Assembly (NCBI GenBank): GCA_903936565.1 | Contig: CAIZVZ010000007.1 | Span: 1-58,801 of the forward strand | Reading direction: 5' to 3' | Source of the DNA: an uncultured bacterium | GTDB taxonomy: Bacteria > Patescibacteriota > Minisyncoccia > Phycocordibacterales > CAIZLB01 | Length of the DNA: 58,801 bases | Shown here: positions 33,723-41,760 of the stretch, in pieces | How positions within the stretch are numbered: position 1 is the stretch's first letter | Layout: every line of letters starts with the position of its first letter | The notes under the pieces: generated by a model | What the model was told of the DNA's origin: nothing | Seen by the model: the letters and a program-made list of their open reading frames with translations, nothing else | Databases searched by the model: none | Made by a program: the position numbers and the translations under genes

Positions 33723-34121
33723 ATGCTAAAAAGATTTTTAGAATGGATAAAAGCAAAGATATATATAAATTCTCAAATAAGAACTGGTACAGTAATCAAC
33801 GAGAGGGAGGTTTATTGGTGCGCTTTGGGTGAAAATGTTGGTGATGAAGAAAATGGAAAGGGAGATATGTTCCGCAGACCTGTTTTGGTGTTTAAAAAGT
33901 TCAACAATAATATTTTTTGGGGAATACCAATGAGTACTAAAAACAAAGAAAGTTTTTACTATATTAAGGTGACACTAAGAGATATTGAACAGTCCGTCAT
34001 ACTTTCTCAACTTAGATTGTTGGGCACGAAGAGACTAGATACAAAGATAGGATATCTATCAGAACTCGATTTCTTAAAGATTCAAGATTCAATTGTAAAT
34101 ATAATAAGATTCAAACGTTAA
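33723..34121 (+). CDS. PemK/MazF-like endoribonuclease toxin, copy 2
   Basis: 132 residues from ATG 33723, the start matching MLKRFLEWI of copy 1. Core motifs: VYWCALGENVGDEENGKGDM, FRRPVLVFKKFNNNIFWGIP, MSTKNK and LSQLRLLGTKRL. The segment DEENGKGD.FRRPVL.FKKFNNNIFWGIPMSTKNKE is almost identical to copy 1 while the N-terminal 30 residues differ. No antitoxin ORF adjoins it. The stop codon overlaps the start of the conserved downstream hairpin element. Confidence 0.75.
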   Translation: MLKRFLEWIKAKIYINSQIRTGTVINEREVYWCALGENVGDEENGKGDMFRRPVLVFKKFNNNIFWGIPMSTKNKESFYYIKVTLRDIEQSVILSQLRLLGTKRLDTKIGYLSELDFLKIQDSIVNIIRFKR

Positions 34122-34185
34122 GTCCGAGCTCTTTTGGAGCTCGGACGTACGGGATAGCCCATTTGTATATATAGTTTATCAAAAG
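34115..34185 (+). ncRNA. structured element downstream of PemK-like copy 2
   Basis: ACGTTAA, then GTCCGAGCTC-TTTTG-GAGCTCGGAC, a perfect 10-bp stem, then GGGATAGCCC and ATTTGTATATATA. Compared with copy 1 a C-G pair has become T-A, the loop TTTTG and flanks are kept. Confidence 0.5.
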
Positions 34186-34252
34186 TTTTTTTGCTGTCAA
34201 GCTCCCGTTTTTGGTGTATAATTATTTTATCATCAATAAATAATATAAATAT

Positions 34253-34630
34253 ATGGAAGCATCTATAATCACAGCTCAAATTTTAGGATTAGTTTTCTTT
34301 ATGCTCGGAATATCATTAGTAGCAAATAAAAAAGTTGCCCTCTCTTTGGTTGAAGAGTCAATAAAGAGTCCTGCAATTTTATGGCTATTTGGTTTTATAT
34401 CGGTAACTATGGGGGCCATAGTTCTTGCGTTTAATTCATCATGCAATTCGGGTTTGGAAATCTTCATCACGATCATTGGTACTTTAGCTTTAATAAAGGG
34501 AGTAGCAATTCTGATATTCCCAAATGCTATAACGTCACTTTATAAAAAAGTTAAAAATGGAAATACACTTTCATGGGTGGGAGTTGTTGTTTGTGTTTTG
34601 GCGCTAGTTTTGCAGTCTTTCACTAAATAA
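34253..34630 (+). CDS. membrane protein of four segments
   Basis: 125 residues with four hydrophobic segments (about 7-25, 42-62, 68-88 and 104-122). The N-terminal ASIITAQILGLVFFMLGISLV and central FGFISVTMGAIVLAFNSSC resemble small integral membrane proteins of unknown function. TATAAT (GGTGTATAAT, about 34217-34222) gives a leader of about 25 nt. It lies 25 bp before a NUDIX gene. Confidence 0.5.
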   Translation: MEASIITAQILGLVFFMLGISLVANKKVALSLVEESIKSPAILWLFGFISVTMGAIVLAFNSSCNSGLEIFITIIGTLALIKGVAILIFPNAITSLYKKVKNGNTLSWVGVVVCVLALVLQSFTK

Positions 34631-34655
34631 TTTAATACTATATAACTAAAATATT

Positions 34656-35102
34656 ATGGAACCGATCAAAAAAATGGGAATAGGATTTGGTGTGATGATC
34701 CTAAGGAATGGGAAGGTTCTTTTGGGACAACGGCATGTTGATCCGATAAAAGCTAGCAGTGAAATGCACGGCGAAGGAACCTGGACAATGCCCGGGGGCA
34801 AGCTTCATTTTGGAGAAAGCTTTGAAGAGGGTGCAAAGCGAGAAATAATGGAAGAGACGGGGGTAATGGTTAACGCCAATGATTTGGAGGTAATAAGTGT
34901 TACAAACGACATTGTGCCAGAGGCGCACTTCGTAACAATTGGAATGATTCTTAAAGAGTATTCTGGGGAAGCTAGGGTTATGGAGCCTGATGAGATTACG
35001 GTCTGGGATTGGTTTCCTCTGGATCAACTACCTTCACCACTGTTTCCACCAAGTCAGAAGATTTTGAATAACTACAAGGAGGGGAAGATGTATAAGTATT
35101 AG
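34656..35102 (+). CDS. NUDIX hydrolase, NUDT15/MTH1-like
   Basis: 148 residues. NUDIX box GKLHFGESFEEGAKREIMEETG matches GX5EX7REUXEEXGU. GTWTMPGGKLHFGE and the preceding KVLLGQRHVD match the NUDT15-type nucleoside triphosphate diphosphatases that clean the nucleotide pool. The C-terminal DWFPLDQLPSPLFPPS is also typical. Co-transcribed with the membrane protein ahead. Substrate is unproven. Confidence 0.85.
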   Translation: MEPIKKMGIGFGVMILRNGKVLLGQRHVDPIKASSEMHGEGTWTMPGGKLHFGESFEEGAKREIMEETGVMVNANDLEVISVTNDIVPEAHFVTIGMILKEYSGEARVMEPDEITVWDWFPLDQLPSPLFPPSQKILNNYKEGKMYKY

Positions 35103-35160
35103 TCCTAAAATCTAAACCACTAGCAAATTTAATGTGCTAAAATGTAAGCACGCCTTTCAT

Positions 35161-36474
35161 ATGAAAAATAATCACTACACCTTATACACTGTTCTGTTCC
35201 TGATTATTTCCTGTGCATTTGTGTCCACCGTTTACTATCAGCAAAAAACAAACGCACTTGTGATTATGGTACCCGCACAAGAGCAGGTTGCAAATGTGTT
35301 AATCTCGGATGTTGGCACATCTTCAAAACCTATTCAATCAAAAAACACCAACAGGATAACATTTATAGCTGTGGGAGATATAATGGTTCATCAAGATCAA
35401 CTTAATTCTGCTTATGACAAAAAAACTGACTCTTATGATTTTTCTGAATATTTTAAAAATATAAATTCATATCTAAAAGATGGCGATATGGTATATGCCA
35501 ACCTTGAAACATCTGTCGCTGGAAAAGAGTTAAAGTATTCTGGTTATCCAAAATTCAATGCCCCAACAGAATTGCTTGAGGAGTTGAAGAAGAATAATTT
35601 TACACACCTTTCTGTGGCGAATAATCATGCACTCGACAGAGGGTGGGTGGGTCTTTCGAATACTATAAGAAATGTAAAGGATGCGGGGATGATTCCACTC
35701 GGAGCACGTGAGGTGGGTGCCTCAACATCAATACAAAGCTCACCTCAAAAAAACACATCTATTGATACGGGTGCGGTCACGGCCGCTTCATCTTCAGTTG
35801 TAAATTATCAAATAACAGAAAAGAATGGAGTGAAGGTTGGCTTCCTTTCCTATACGTATGATACCAATGGTTTTACATTACCAAAGAACAAGAAGGGTAT
35901 GATTTCCTATATTGATAAAGAACAAATTGTTAAAGACCTTGATGATGTAAAGAAACAGGGAGTGGATGTCATTATTGTGGCATATCATTTTGGTGTGGAA
36001 TATCAAAAATTTGAGACCTCACAGCAGCGTGAGTTGGGGCAACTTGCTTGTGACAACGGCGCTAATTTTATCATAGGAACTCATCCGCATGTTTTGGAGC
36101 CAGTTAGATATTTGACTAATTCAAATGATAAAAACAGTACTTGTATGATAGCGTACTCCCTTGGTAATTTCATATCTGGAATGCCAAATCTCTATACTGA
36201 CTTGGGGGGAATTCTGAAGATTAAAATATCAAAAATGTCAGAGGCTACGGAATACGAACGCGGTAGGATCGGGATAATTAAAAAGTCTTTCATGGGAACA
36301 TGGGTCAAGAGAGGGTTAGATCAAGATGGAAGAAAGTATTTTACAGTTGTTCCAATGCAAAAAGAATTAATACCAACCGATATTGAAGTTACGACAAGCG
36401 AAGCGAAACGCCTAGATATTTACAGAAACTTCGTGCATACAAAAATTGATGTGGAGCTTACAAACGTCGAATAA
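35161..36474 (+). CDS. CapA-family (PGA_cap) exported metallophosphoesterase-like protein
   Basis: 437 residues from ATG 35161; a GTG at 35134 overlaps the -10 (TAAAAT 35138-35143). N-terminal anchor (about 8-26), then ITFIAVGDIMVHQDQLNSAY, VYANLETSVAGKELKYSGYP, LSVANNHALDRGWVGLSNTI, and FIIGTHPHVLEP, the His/Asp/Asn metal-site motifs of the CapA/PGA_cap fold. CapA in Bacillus joins poly-gamma-glutamate to the surface; CPR members probably act on surface polymers. A Ser/Thr-rich insert lies at about 195-222. Confidence 0.88.
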   Translation: MKNNHYTLYTVLFLIISCAFVSTVYYQQKTNALVIMVPAQEQVANVLISDVGTSSKPIQSKNTNRITFIAVGDIMVHQDQLNSAYDKKTDSYDFSEYFKNINSYLKDGDMVYANLETSVAGKELKYSGYPKFNAPTELLEELKKNNFTHLSVANNHALDRGWVGLSNTIRNVKDAGMIPLGAREVGASTSIQSSPQKNTSIDTGAVTAASSSVVNYQITEKNGVKVGFLSYTYDTNGFTLPKNKKGMISYIDKEQIVKDLDDVKKQGVDVIIVAYHFGVEYQKFETSQQRELGQLACDNGANFIIGTHPHVLEPVRYLTNSNDKNSTCMIAYSLGNFISGMPNLYTDLGGILKIKISKMSEATEYERGRIGIIKKSFMGTWVKRGLDQDGRKYFTVVPMQKELIPTDIEVTTSEAKRLDIYRNFVHTKIDVELTNVE

Positions 36475-36542
36475 ATTAGTGTTTAATCCACCGATTTATT
36501 CGTCAGTTCCAGTTTGACTATTGATGTAGCGTATTCAAATAA

Positions 36543-36575
36543 AAAATACACCAAGTTCTAGATTTGGTGTATTTT
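36543..36575. terminator. bidirectional terminator between convergent genes
   Basis: AAAATACACCAA and TTGGTGTATTTT pair perfectly around a 9-nt loop with A/T-tracts on both sides, between the CapA gene (+) and the DUF5666-like gene (-). Confidence 0.8.
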
Positions 36576-36598
36576 GTATGTTGAATAATTTTTTATCT

Positions 36599-37297
36599 CT
36601 AGTTTCTTGGAAGTGGAGGAGGGATTCTTCTGCCTTCACCTTGTCTATTGTCACGTCTCTCGCGGTCTTCTCCCGCGGTAGATGTTCCATTTTCCCGATC
36701 TCTTCTTGGAGGCATCATTCTAGTTGATGTTCCATCTTCTCCATCTCGGCGTGGTGGCATCATGTTTGTTGATGTCTCAACTCTATTGTTGTAATTTTCC
36801 CCTAGTCTAAGTGGGGCTTTTGATGGATCCCACACTCTCGCAACTTTCGCTACAATTATTTGTGTTGTTTGATCCATGATTCCATGTACCCCTACAAAAT
36901 CACCGACAACTATTTTTGCAGCATCAGTTTGCTGAAAACCACTTGGAAGTTTTGAAAGATCAATTGTCCAAACACCTCCCCATGTCTTTACGGATAAAGT
37001 ATTATTACTTACCGCGGTCACAACTCCTCTCAAAACAGTGTCGCCATTTGATGCTACCGTTAGGACAACTTCCTTTCCTCCACGCATTAGGCGACCTTTT
37101 TTGTCGGCCCTAACTCCATCGCCCATACCTCTGTCATCATTTTGTGAATTATCACCCATCATATTACCTGGTTGATTTCTATCCACTTGTATTGGTGGAG
37201 GAATCTGCTGAGTTGAGGTGGATACAACTTCCGCACTCGCGATGCCTGAGATTGCAATCACAGCAACCAACATAATTATAATTTTGTATCTATGCAT
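36599..37297 (-). CDS. exported DUF5666-like protein with Pro/Arg-rich repeats
   Basis: 232 residues. Signal peptide (MHRYKIIIMLVAVIAISGIASAE), an acidic Asn/Asp linker, then a small OB-like domain: VLRGVVTAVSNNTLSVKTWGGVWTIDL and VVGDFVGVHGIMDQ, as in DUF5666. The last 60 residues carry a repeat TST.MMPPRRD.E.GTST twice and end RRIPPPLPRN. The minus-strand promoter TGA-TATAAT lies in the 76-bp divergent gap with the CYTH gene. Function unknown; surface location likely. Confidence 0.6.
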   Translation of the reverse strand: MHRYKIIIMLVAVIAISGIASAEVVSTSTQQIPPPIQVDRNQPGNMMGDNSQNDDRGMGDGVRADKKGRLMRGGKEVVLTVASNGDTVLRGVVTAVSNNTLSVKTWGGVWTIDLSKLPSGFQQTDAAKIVVGDFVGVHGIMDQTTQIIVAKVARVWDPSKAPLRLGENYNNRVETSTNMMPPRRDGEDGTSTRMMPPRRDRENGTSTAGEDRERRDNRQGEGRRIPPPLPRN

Positions 37298-37373
37298 TTT
37301 GTTTATATAAATAACGAATAAAAGCTGAAAAACTGTATGTGACTATTATATCATTTTGTTGTAGTATAACCAC

Positions 37374-37925
37374 ATGAAAAAAGAAATTGAGGTGAAGGCA
37401 AAGGTGTCTGACTTAAATATTGTCAAAATTGAGCTTGAAAAGCTAGGTTGCGTTTTCGGGGAGCCGGTAGTTCAAGACGATACCACTTTTGTAAACTTCG
37501 ACACGGATTACGCTAATTTTATGAAGGATACTAATTTTCTCCGAATTAGAAAAACAAAAGACAAAATATTTTTTAATCTTAAACGACCACAAAGTAATGA
37601 GATGGATTGTATAGAGAGGGAGGTGGAAATAAACGACGCTGATCAAATGATCGGAGCAATAGAGCTTCTTGGATATCATAAGGCGGTGAATGTTGTTAAG
37701 ACGAGAACAAAGACAATGTATAATGGTATGGAAATTTGCTTAGATGAGGTGAAGGACCTCGGTTCTTTTATTGAAGTTGAAAAGATTGTCGATGGTGATG
37801 GGGAAGAAGTTCAGAATGAGCTCTTTATTTTTCTTGAAACATTGGGGGTCAAGAGGAAAGATAGGGTGATGAATGGATACGATACGATGGTTTATTTGAA
37901 GAATGGTTCGAATTACCCAGCTTAG
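37374..37925 (+). CDS. CYTH-domain protein, class IV adenylate cyclase-like
   Basis: 183 residues. The EIEVKAK motif at the N-terminus is the ExExK signature, followed by alternating charged strands LRIRKTKDKIFFNLKRP, IEREVEINDADQM, RTKTMYNGMEICLDEV and GSFIEVEKIV. The fold binds triphosphates with metal. CyaB-like members make cAMP, others are tripolyphosphatases or thiamine triphosphatases; which one applies cannot be told. Divergent from the DUF5666-like gene. Confidence 0.85.
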   Translation: MKKEIEVKAKVSDLNIVKIELEKLGCVFGEPVVQDDTTFVNFDTDYANFMKDTNFLRIRKTKDKIFFNLKRPQSNEMDCIEREVEINDADQMIGAIELLGYHKAVNVVKTRTKTMYNGMEICLDEVKDLGSFIEVEKIVDGDGEEVQNELFIFLETLGVKRKDRVMNGYDTMVYLKNGSNYPA

Positions 37926-37986
37926 ACTGATGTATATAAATAGGTGAAGCTTATCCATTAAATTAGTATATTAGAGATATATATAG

Positions 37987-37992
37987 TATACT
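37987..37992 (+). promoter_or_regulatory. -10 of the acidic small protein
   Basis: TATACT in AGTATACTCC near 37986-37993; leader of about 45 nt, AT-rich. Confidence 0.4.
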
Positions 37993-38038
37993 CCTCGAGT
38001 CGCATTTAATAAGATATAAATTAATTTAAAATACTAAT

Positions 38039-38233
38039 ATGACAGATATAATAAACAATGACGGTGTGGTTGCAGAAGTAACAGCAGCTCCTGAGGCAGA
38101 AGAGGCAACAGAAGTTGTTGCTACAGAGGGAGGTGAGAATGAGGGAACTACAGTTGCTGAGGACGCAGAGGGAACAGAAGCTCAAGCAACAGAAGAAGAT
38201 GCTCCAGTTGCAGAAGATGAGGTTACAGCGTAA
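38039..38233 (+). CDS. very acidic Ala/Glu/Thr-rich small protein
   Basis: 64 residues with about 20 Glu/Asp and no Lys or Arg: EVTAAPEAEEATEVVATEGG, AEDAEGTEAQATEEDAPVAE. No hydrophobic segment; intrinsically disordered. It has its own leader and a strong terminator, so it is a separate unit. It is the charge opposite of the H1-like peptide at 8694. Unknown family; it could be a ribosomal or nucleoid-associated accessory, but nothing in the sequence shows that. Confidence 0.55.
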   Translation: MTDIINNDGVVAEVTAAPEAEEATEVVATEGGENEGTTVAEDAEGTEAQATEEDAPVAEDEVTA

Positions 38234-38265
38234 GTAAAATTAGAGAGCAATCTCTATACTAGGCA

Positions 38266-38286
38266 CCCCGAGATTCGGGGTTTTTT
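38266..38286 (+). terminator. rho-independent terminator
   Basis: CCCCGA-GAT-TCGGGG followed by TTTTTT. An AGAGA-GCAA-TCTCT hairpin lies just before it. Confidence 0.8.
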
Positions 38287-38324
38287 AGTGCCTCAAATTA
38301 TGTTTTTTATGTATGTAAATGAAA

Positions 38325-38361
38325 ACCCACCGGGACAGCCTGAAGGCCTATCTCGGTGGGT
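38325..38361 (-). terminator. terminator of the minus-strand GC-rich orphan
   Basis: ACCCACCG and CGGTGGGT pair with an inner GCC-TGAA-GGC stem. The A-tract at the left becomes a T-tract on the minus strand. Confidence 0.75.
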
Positions 38362-38410
38362 GTACGCCCAGTGGACGATTTGGTTTAGGTTATTTGGTTA
38401 GTTTTCGACG

Positions 38411-39190
38411 TTACTTCTTTCCTGCAAGGACTTCAGTAACGTCCTGTTCGACCAGCGCCAAGAGCTGGTTGTATATTTTCATGACAGCAGGTCCGTCGTG
38501 AAGACGGCGGAGCACGAACTCCGTCAGATACATGTCCTTCGGAGCCTTGGGGGCGGGTGTGTTCCGTTGGAAGGAGTCTTGCCTCAGGAATGCTTGCGCA
38601 ATCTCCTCAGCAGACAGACCTTGTTCCAAAAGTTCGGCCCGCAGTTCATGACGGCCGCAGCTCCACACTTTTGTCTCCTTGAACTTCACCACAGCCTGCC
38701 GGTAGGCTAGGTTGTACTCCACCAGGTTGAATTCATGGCGAGCGTGCTTAACGACTTCCAGCAGGGAGTTGTTGAACTCCAGGCTTTCCGCCGCCAGTTG
38801 CTTCTTGAGTTCTGGGCGGCAGATGCCGTAAACTTCCAACATCGTGTCGCCTTTGTGAAGTTGCTGCTTCATGCTGGCGGCCACAATGGTCCGGAGGTCG
38901 AAGAACGTATCATCGCTCTCCAGGTTGGTTGTGTTTTGGTTATCTCCCACCTCGAGGTGGTTGTACATGCTGGACCGTGCCTGGAAGTACAGGCGTTGAA
39001 AGTCCGTCTGGTTCTTACCGAAGTTAAAACCGTAGGATTTGGCTGCTTCTTGGACGAGTTGCGCGGTGATGACCTCCTTTGCTTTGTGGGCTAGGAGTCT
39101 CCCCATGACGGCCCCCACGGCTTCTTTGCCGAAGGCGGCGCCGAGTGCGATGGTGGCGATGGTGCTGGCTAATGCGAGTTTGCTTTTCAA
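38411..39190 (-). CDS. GC-rich orphan protein, probably imported
   Basis: 259 residues from a TTG start (no ATG in the open frame). Base use is far GC-richer than neighbours (many gcc, ctg, cgg, gag codons on the minus strand). The N-terminus is weakly hydrophobic (KLALASTIATIALGAAFGKE), the rest mostly helical: KEVITAQLVQEAAKSYGFNF, QQLHKGDTMLEVYGICRPEL, CGRHELRAELLEQGLSAEEI, TEFVLRRLHDGPAVMKIY. I do not recognise a family. It has a promoter with TTGACA (39288-39293, minus strand) and its own terminator. Foreign origin is inferred from composition. Confidence 0.6.
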   Translation of the reverse strand: MKSKLALASTIATIALGAAFGKEAVGAVMGRLLAHKAKEVITAQLVQEAAKSYGFNFGKNQTDFQRLYFQARSSMYNHLEVGDNQNTTNLESDDTFFDLRTIVAASMKQQLHKGDTMLEVYGICRPELKKQLAAESLEFNNSLLEVVKHARHEFNLVEYNLAYRQAVVKFKETKVWSCGRHELRAELLEQGLSAEEIAQAFLRQDSFQRNTPAPKAPKDMYLTEFVLRRLHDGPAVMKIYNQLLALVEQDVTEVLAGKK

Positions 39191-39506
39191 TTGATTTATT
39201 CTAACGTTGTTTAGACGACTCCAAATCTATTCCAAGAGCGGAATAGCGTGAGCAATCTGCCTAGTATAATACCACATATGCATGTTTTGTCAAATGCCTG
39301 AATTTGACAAAACCCCCAACATAGTACATACTATATAGGTAAGTTAATCTCTCATTGGTTTTGGGTGGATATTCCACACAAAGTATACCTTTTCGAAACT
39401 TTAGAGATTTCTAGTCGCCTTACGTTATCTCTAAAGACTAATTCAGTTTTCCATAAATAATACATGGAAATCAACCCTCTTTCTATTAAGAAAGGGCTTA
39501 AATAAT
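39191..39506. promoter_or_regulatory. divergent promoter region and structured helicase leader
   Basis: 316 bp without a gene. A 10-bp palindrome TTTGTCAAAT / ATTTGACAAA (39287-39312) supplies a TTGACA on each strand: minus with TATTAT/TATACT (about 39263-39271) and plus (39304-39309) with CATACT (39327-39332, 17-bp spacer). The plus transcript then carries three hairpins: TTTAGAGAT / ATCTCTAAA (39400-39435), TTTCCAT / ATGGAAA (39448-39470), and CCCTCTTTCT / AGAAAGGG (39475-39496) ending 10 nt before the ATG. Confidence 0.55.
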
Positions 39507-41123
39507 ATGTTCAAAAAACAATCTTCTAGTAATAGAAACAATATTACTCGTGGTACAGGGGGCGCTCGTAAAACAGGTGGACCTCGTACAACAAGTGCAC
39601 CCAAATCAGCTTCAAACGCTGCTTTTACTGGTGTCTACGGCGGTTCATTAAATAAGGGTGCGACAAGTGCTCACAGTGCACCAAGATCAAGTTCTGCTCC
39701 ATCAACTCGCGCAAGTGTATATGGTGGCTCATCTTCATCTCGTTCGTCTTATTCAGCTCCAGCTCACTCTGGTCACTCATATAATTCACGTGCAAGTTCA
39801 CGTGATGGTGCATCATTTGGTGGCGGATACAGTAGTGGTCCATCTCGTGGTGGTTACTCAGGATCTTCATCTAGCTCACGCGGCGGTTACGCTGGCGGAG
39901 GGGCAAGTAGATTCGGAGGAAGTCGCTCAGGCGGAAACTCTTCCGGCTCAAGATTTGGTGGCAATGGTGGTCGTGGTGGTTTTGGTGGAGGAAATAGGGG
40001 AAGAGGACGTGCATCTTCAGGTGGACGCCTTGATATTTCAAGATTTATCAACAAAGCAGTTGTGGGAGAAAAAGTAGAAGCCTACGTTCCAGAGCACACA
40101 TTTGCTGATTTTAAAATTGAAGAGTCTCTAAAGAAAAGTGTTATCGCAAAAGGATACATCACACCTTCTCCAATTCAAGACAAAACAATTCCTCATATTC
40201 TAAATGGAGAGGACCTAGTTGGTATTGCAAACACAGGTACAGGGAAGACTGCTGCGTTTCTTTTGCCACTTATAAATAAGGTAATAAAAAATCCTGATGA
40301 ACAAGCAATCATAATGGCACCAACAAGAGAGCTTGCAATTCAAATTGATCAAGAATTACAATCCTTTATTAAGGGAATGAAAATCTATTCAGTTTGTTGT
40401 GTTGGAGGTGCTCCAATCGGAAGACAAATTTCTGAATTAAAATATTTCAATAACTTTATTATTGGAACACCAGGACGTCTTAAGGATCTTATCGATAGAA
40501 AGAAACTGAATCTTTCACATTTCAAAAACCTTGTACTAGATGAAGCTGACAGAATGTTGGACATGGGATTTATTAACGATATGAAATACGTTATGAGTCT
40601 TATGCCAAAGGATAGACAAACTCTATTCTTCTCAGCGACACTTTCACCTGATATTGAAAGAATCATTAATGACTTCCTAAATAATCCTGTTCGTATTTCT
40701 GTAAAGACTAGAGATACTGCAAAGAACGTTGATCAAGATGTTGTCTTCGTAAGAGGGGGACAAAAGATTGATATTCTTCACGATCTTCTAATCAATCCAG
40801 AATTCCAAAAGGTTATAATCTTCGGAAGAACAAAACACGGAGTAGAGAAGCTTACAACAATGCTTTCAGAGCGTGGTTTTAAAGCGGCTTCTATTCATGG
40901 TGATAAAGTTCACACTCAACGTCAACGTGCTCTTAAGGCATTTAAGGACGGTGAAGTTCAAATGCTTGTTGCAACAGACGTTGCTGCACGTGGGTTAGAT
41001 ATTCCAAACGTATCTCACGTTATCAACTATGAACTTCCAGAAACTCACGATGACTATGTTCACCGAATTGGAAGAACAGGTAGAAGTGACAAGACAGGAA
41101 AGGCGTTGACATTCGTTGACTAA
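39507..41123 (+). CDS. DEAD-box RNA helicase with Gly/Ser/Arg-rich N-terminus
   Basis: 538 residues. The first 175 are low complexity (GGSSSSRSSYSAPAHSGHSY, RFGGNGGRGGFGGGNRGRGR), like RNA-binding RGG tails but at the N-terminus. The helicase core follows: Q motif FADFKIEESLKKSVIAKGYI, ANTGTGKTAAF, APTRELAIQ, GTPGRL, VLDEADRMLDMGF, FSAT, then DVAARGLDIPNV and HRIGRTGRS. RhlE/CsdA-type helicases remodel rRNA and mRNA, often in the cold. The protein stops at GKALTFVD, but the same frame continues SSNGQGGFRRRDLNS to a second stop. The leader is structured. Confidence 0.93.
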   Translation: MFKKQSSSNRNNITRGTGGARKTGGPRTTSAPKSASNAAFTGVYGGSLNKGATSAHSAPRSSSAPSTRASVYGGSSSSRSSYSAPAHSGHSYNSRASSRDGASFGGGYSSGPSRGGYSGSSSSSRGGYAGGGASRFGGSRSGGNSSGSRFGGNGGRGGFGGGNRGRGRASSGGRLDISRFINKAVVGEKVEAYVPEHTFADFKIEESLKKSVIAKGYITPSPIQDKTIPHILNGEDLVGIANTGTGKTAAFLLPLINKVIKNPDEQAIIMAPTRELAIQIDQELQSFIKGMKIYSVCCVGGAPIGRQISELKYFNNFIIGTPGRLKDLIDRKKLNLSHFKNLVLDEADRMLDMGFINDMKYVMSLMPKDRQTLFFSATLSPDIERIINDFLNNPVRISVKTRDTAKNVDQDVVFVRGGQKIDILHDLLINPEFQKVIIFGRTKHGVEKLTTMLSERGFKAASIHGDKVHTQRQRALKAFKDGEVQMLVATDVAARGLDIPNVSHVINYELPETHDDYVHRIGRTGRSDKTGKALTFVD

Positions 41124-41175
41124 TCTTCAAATGGTCAAGGTGGTTTCCGCCGTCGTGATTTAAATAGTTAAATAC

Positions 41176-41209
41176 AAAAAACACCTCAAGTAAAACTGAG
41201 GTGTTTTTT
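41176..41209 (+). terminator. terminator after the helicase
   Basis: AAAAAACACCTCA and TGAGGTGTTTTTT, 13 perfect pairs around AGTAAAAC's remainder, with a T-run. Confidence 0.85.
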
Positions 41210-41290
41210 GTTGCTACGGTATCATATTCGCCTGTGGACATATTGTATTTCAATGTGGAGGGATATTATAATATTTGATATAGTAAGCAC

Positions 41291-41647
41291 ATGAATAAAA
41301 AAATATCAAAGGTTGTTGCTGTATTAGCTTTGTTATCGCAGGTCTTAATTCCAGTTTGGTGGGCTGCAGTAGCTGCTTCCTTTTATTATTTTTGGATAGA
41401 AGGAATTATAGAAGGCGGAGGTATAAATATTTATGGTGAATATGAAGGAAATATACTCTGGGGCTTATTGTCCATTTATTCGATAATTGCTGCATTTTCT
41501 GCTATTAAAGAATCTTTTTCTAAATTAAGTGTTCAAAAGCAAAAGGGGGGCCGGGGAAATGCTGTGTTTTTTTTGATAAACATATTAACTATCATCCTGG
41601 TCGCCGTTGTTGTCTTTTTAAACGGAGGTCTTATTCCAAGAATATAA
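41291..41647 (+). CDS. small membrane protein of three segments
   Basis: 118 residues with segments at about 8-33, 52-70 and 90-112; an outer loop YFWIEGIIEGGGINIYGEYE. TGA-TATAGT ends 6 nt before the ATG, so it is probably leaderless. No family recognised. The gene is host-like in composition (AT-rich), unlike the next one. Confidence 0.5.
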   Translation: MNKKISKVVAVLALLSQVLIPVWWAAVAASFYYFWIEGIIEGGGINIYGEYEGNILWGLLSIYSIIAAFSAIKESFSKLSVQKQKGGRGNAVFFLINILTIILVAVVVFLNGGLIPRI

Positions 41648-41760
41648 TCTGTTATTTTCAAATATAGTCGGTGGACTTCTGTGGGTTTTGTGATAATCTT
41701 TTTTTGGGTAAGTTCTCTCACGTGAGGTTTGAGGATTATACTCTTAGAATCGAGGTACTA

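Noticed and set aside
38498-39094. Plus-strand ORFs opposite the GC-rich orphan at 38411
   Set aside because: The terminator polarity and the TTGACA promoter support the minus-strand frame; the plus ORFs lack signals.
39658-40077. 139-residue plus-strand ORF of Val/His/Leu repeats
   Set aside because: Out-of-frame reading of the Gly/Ser/Arg repeats of the DEAD-box helicase.
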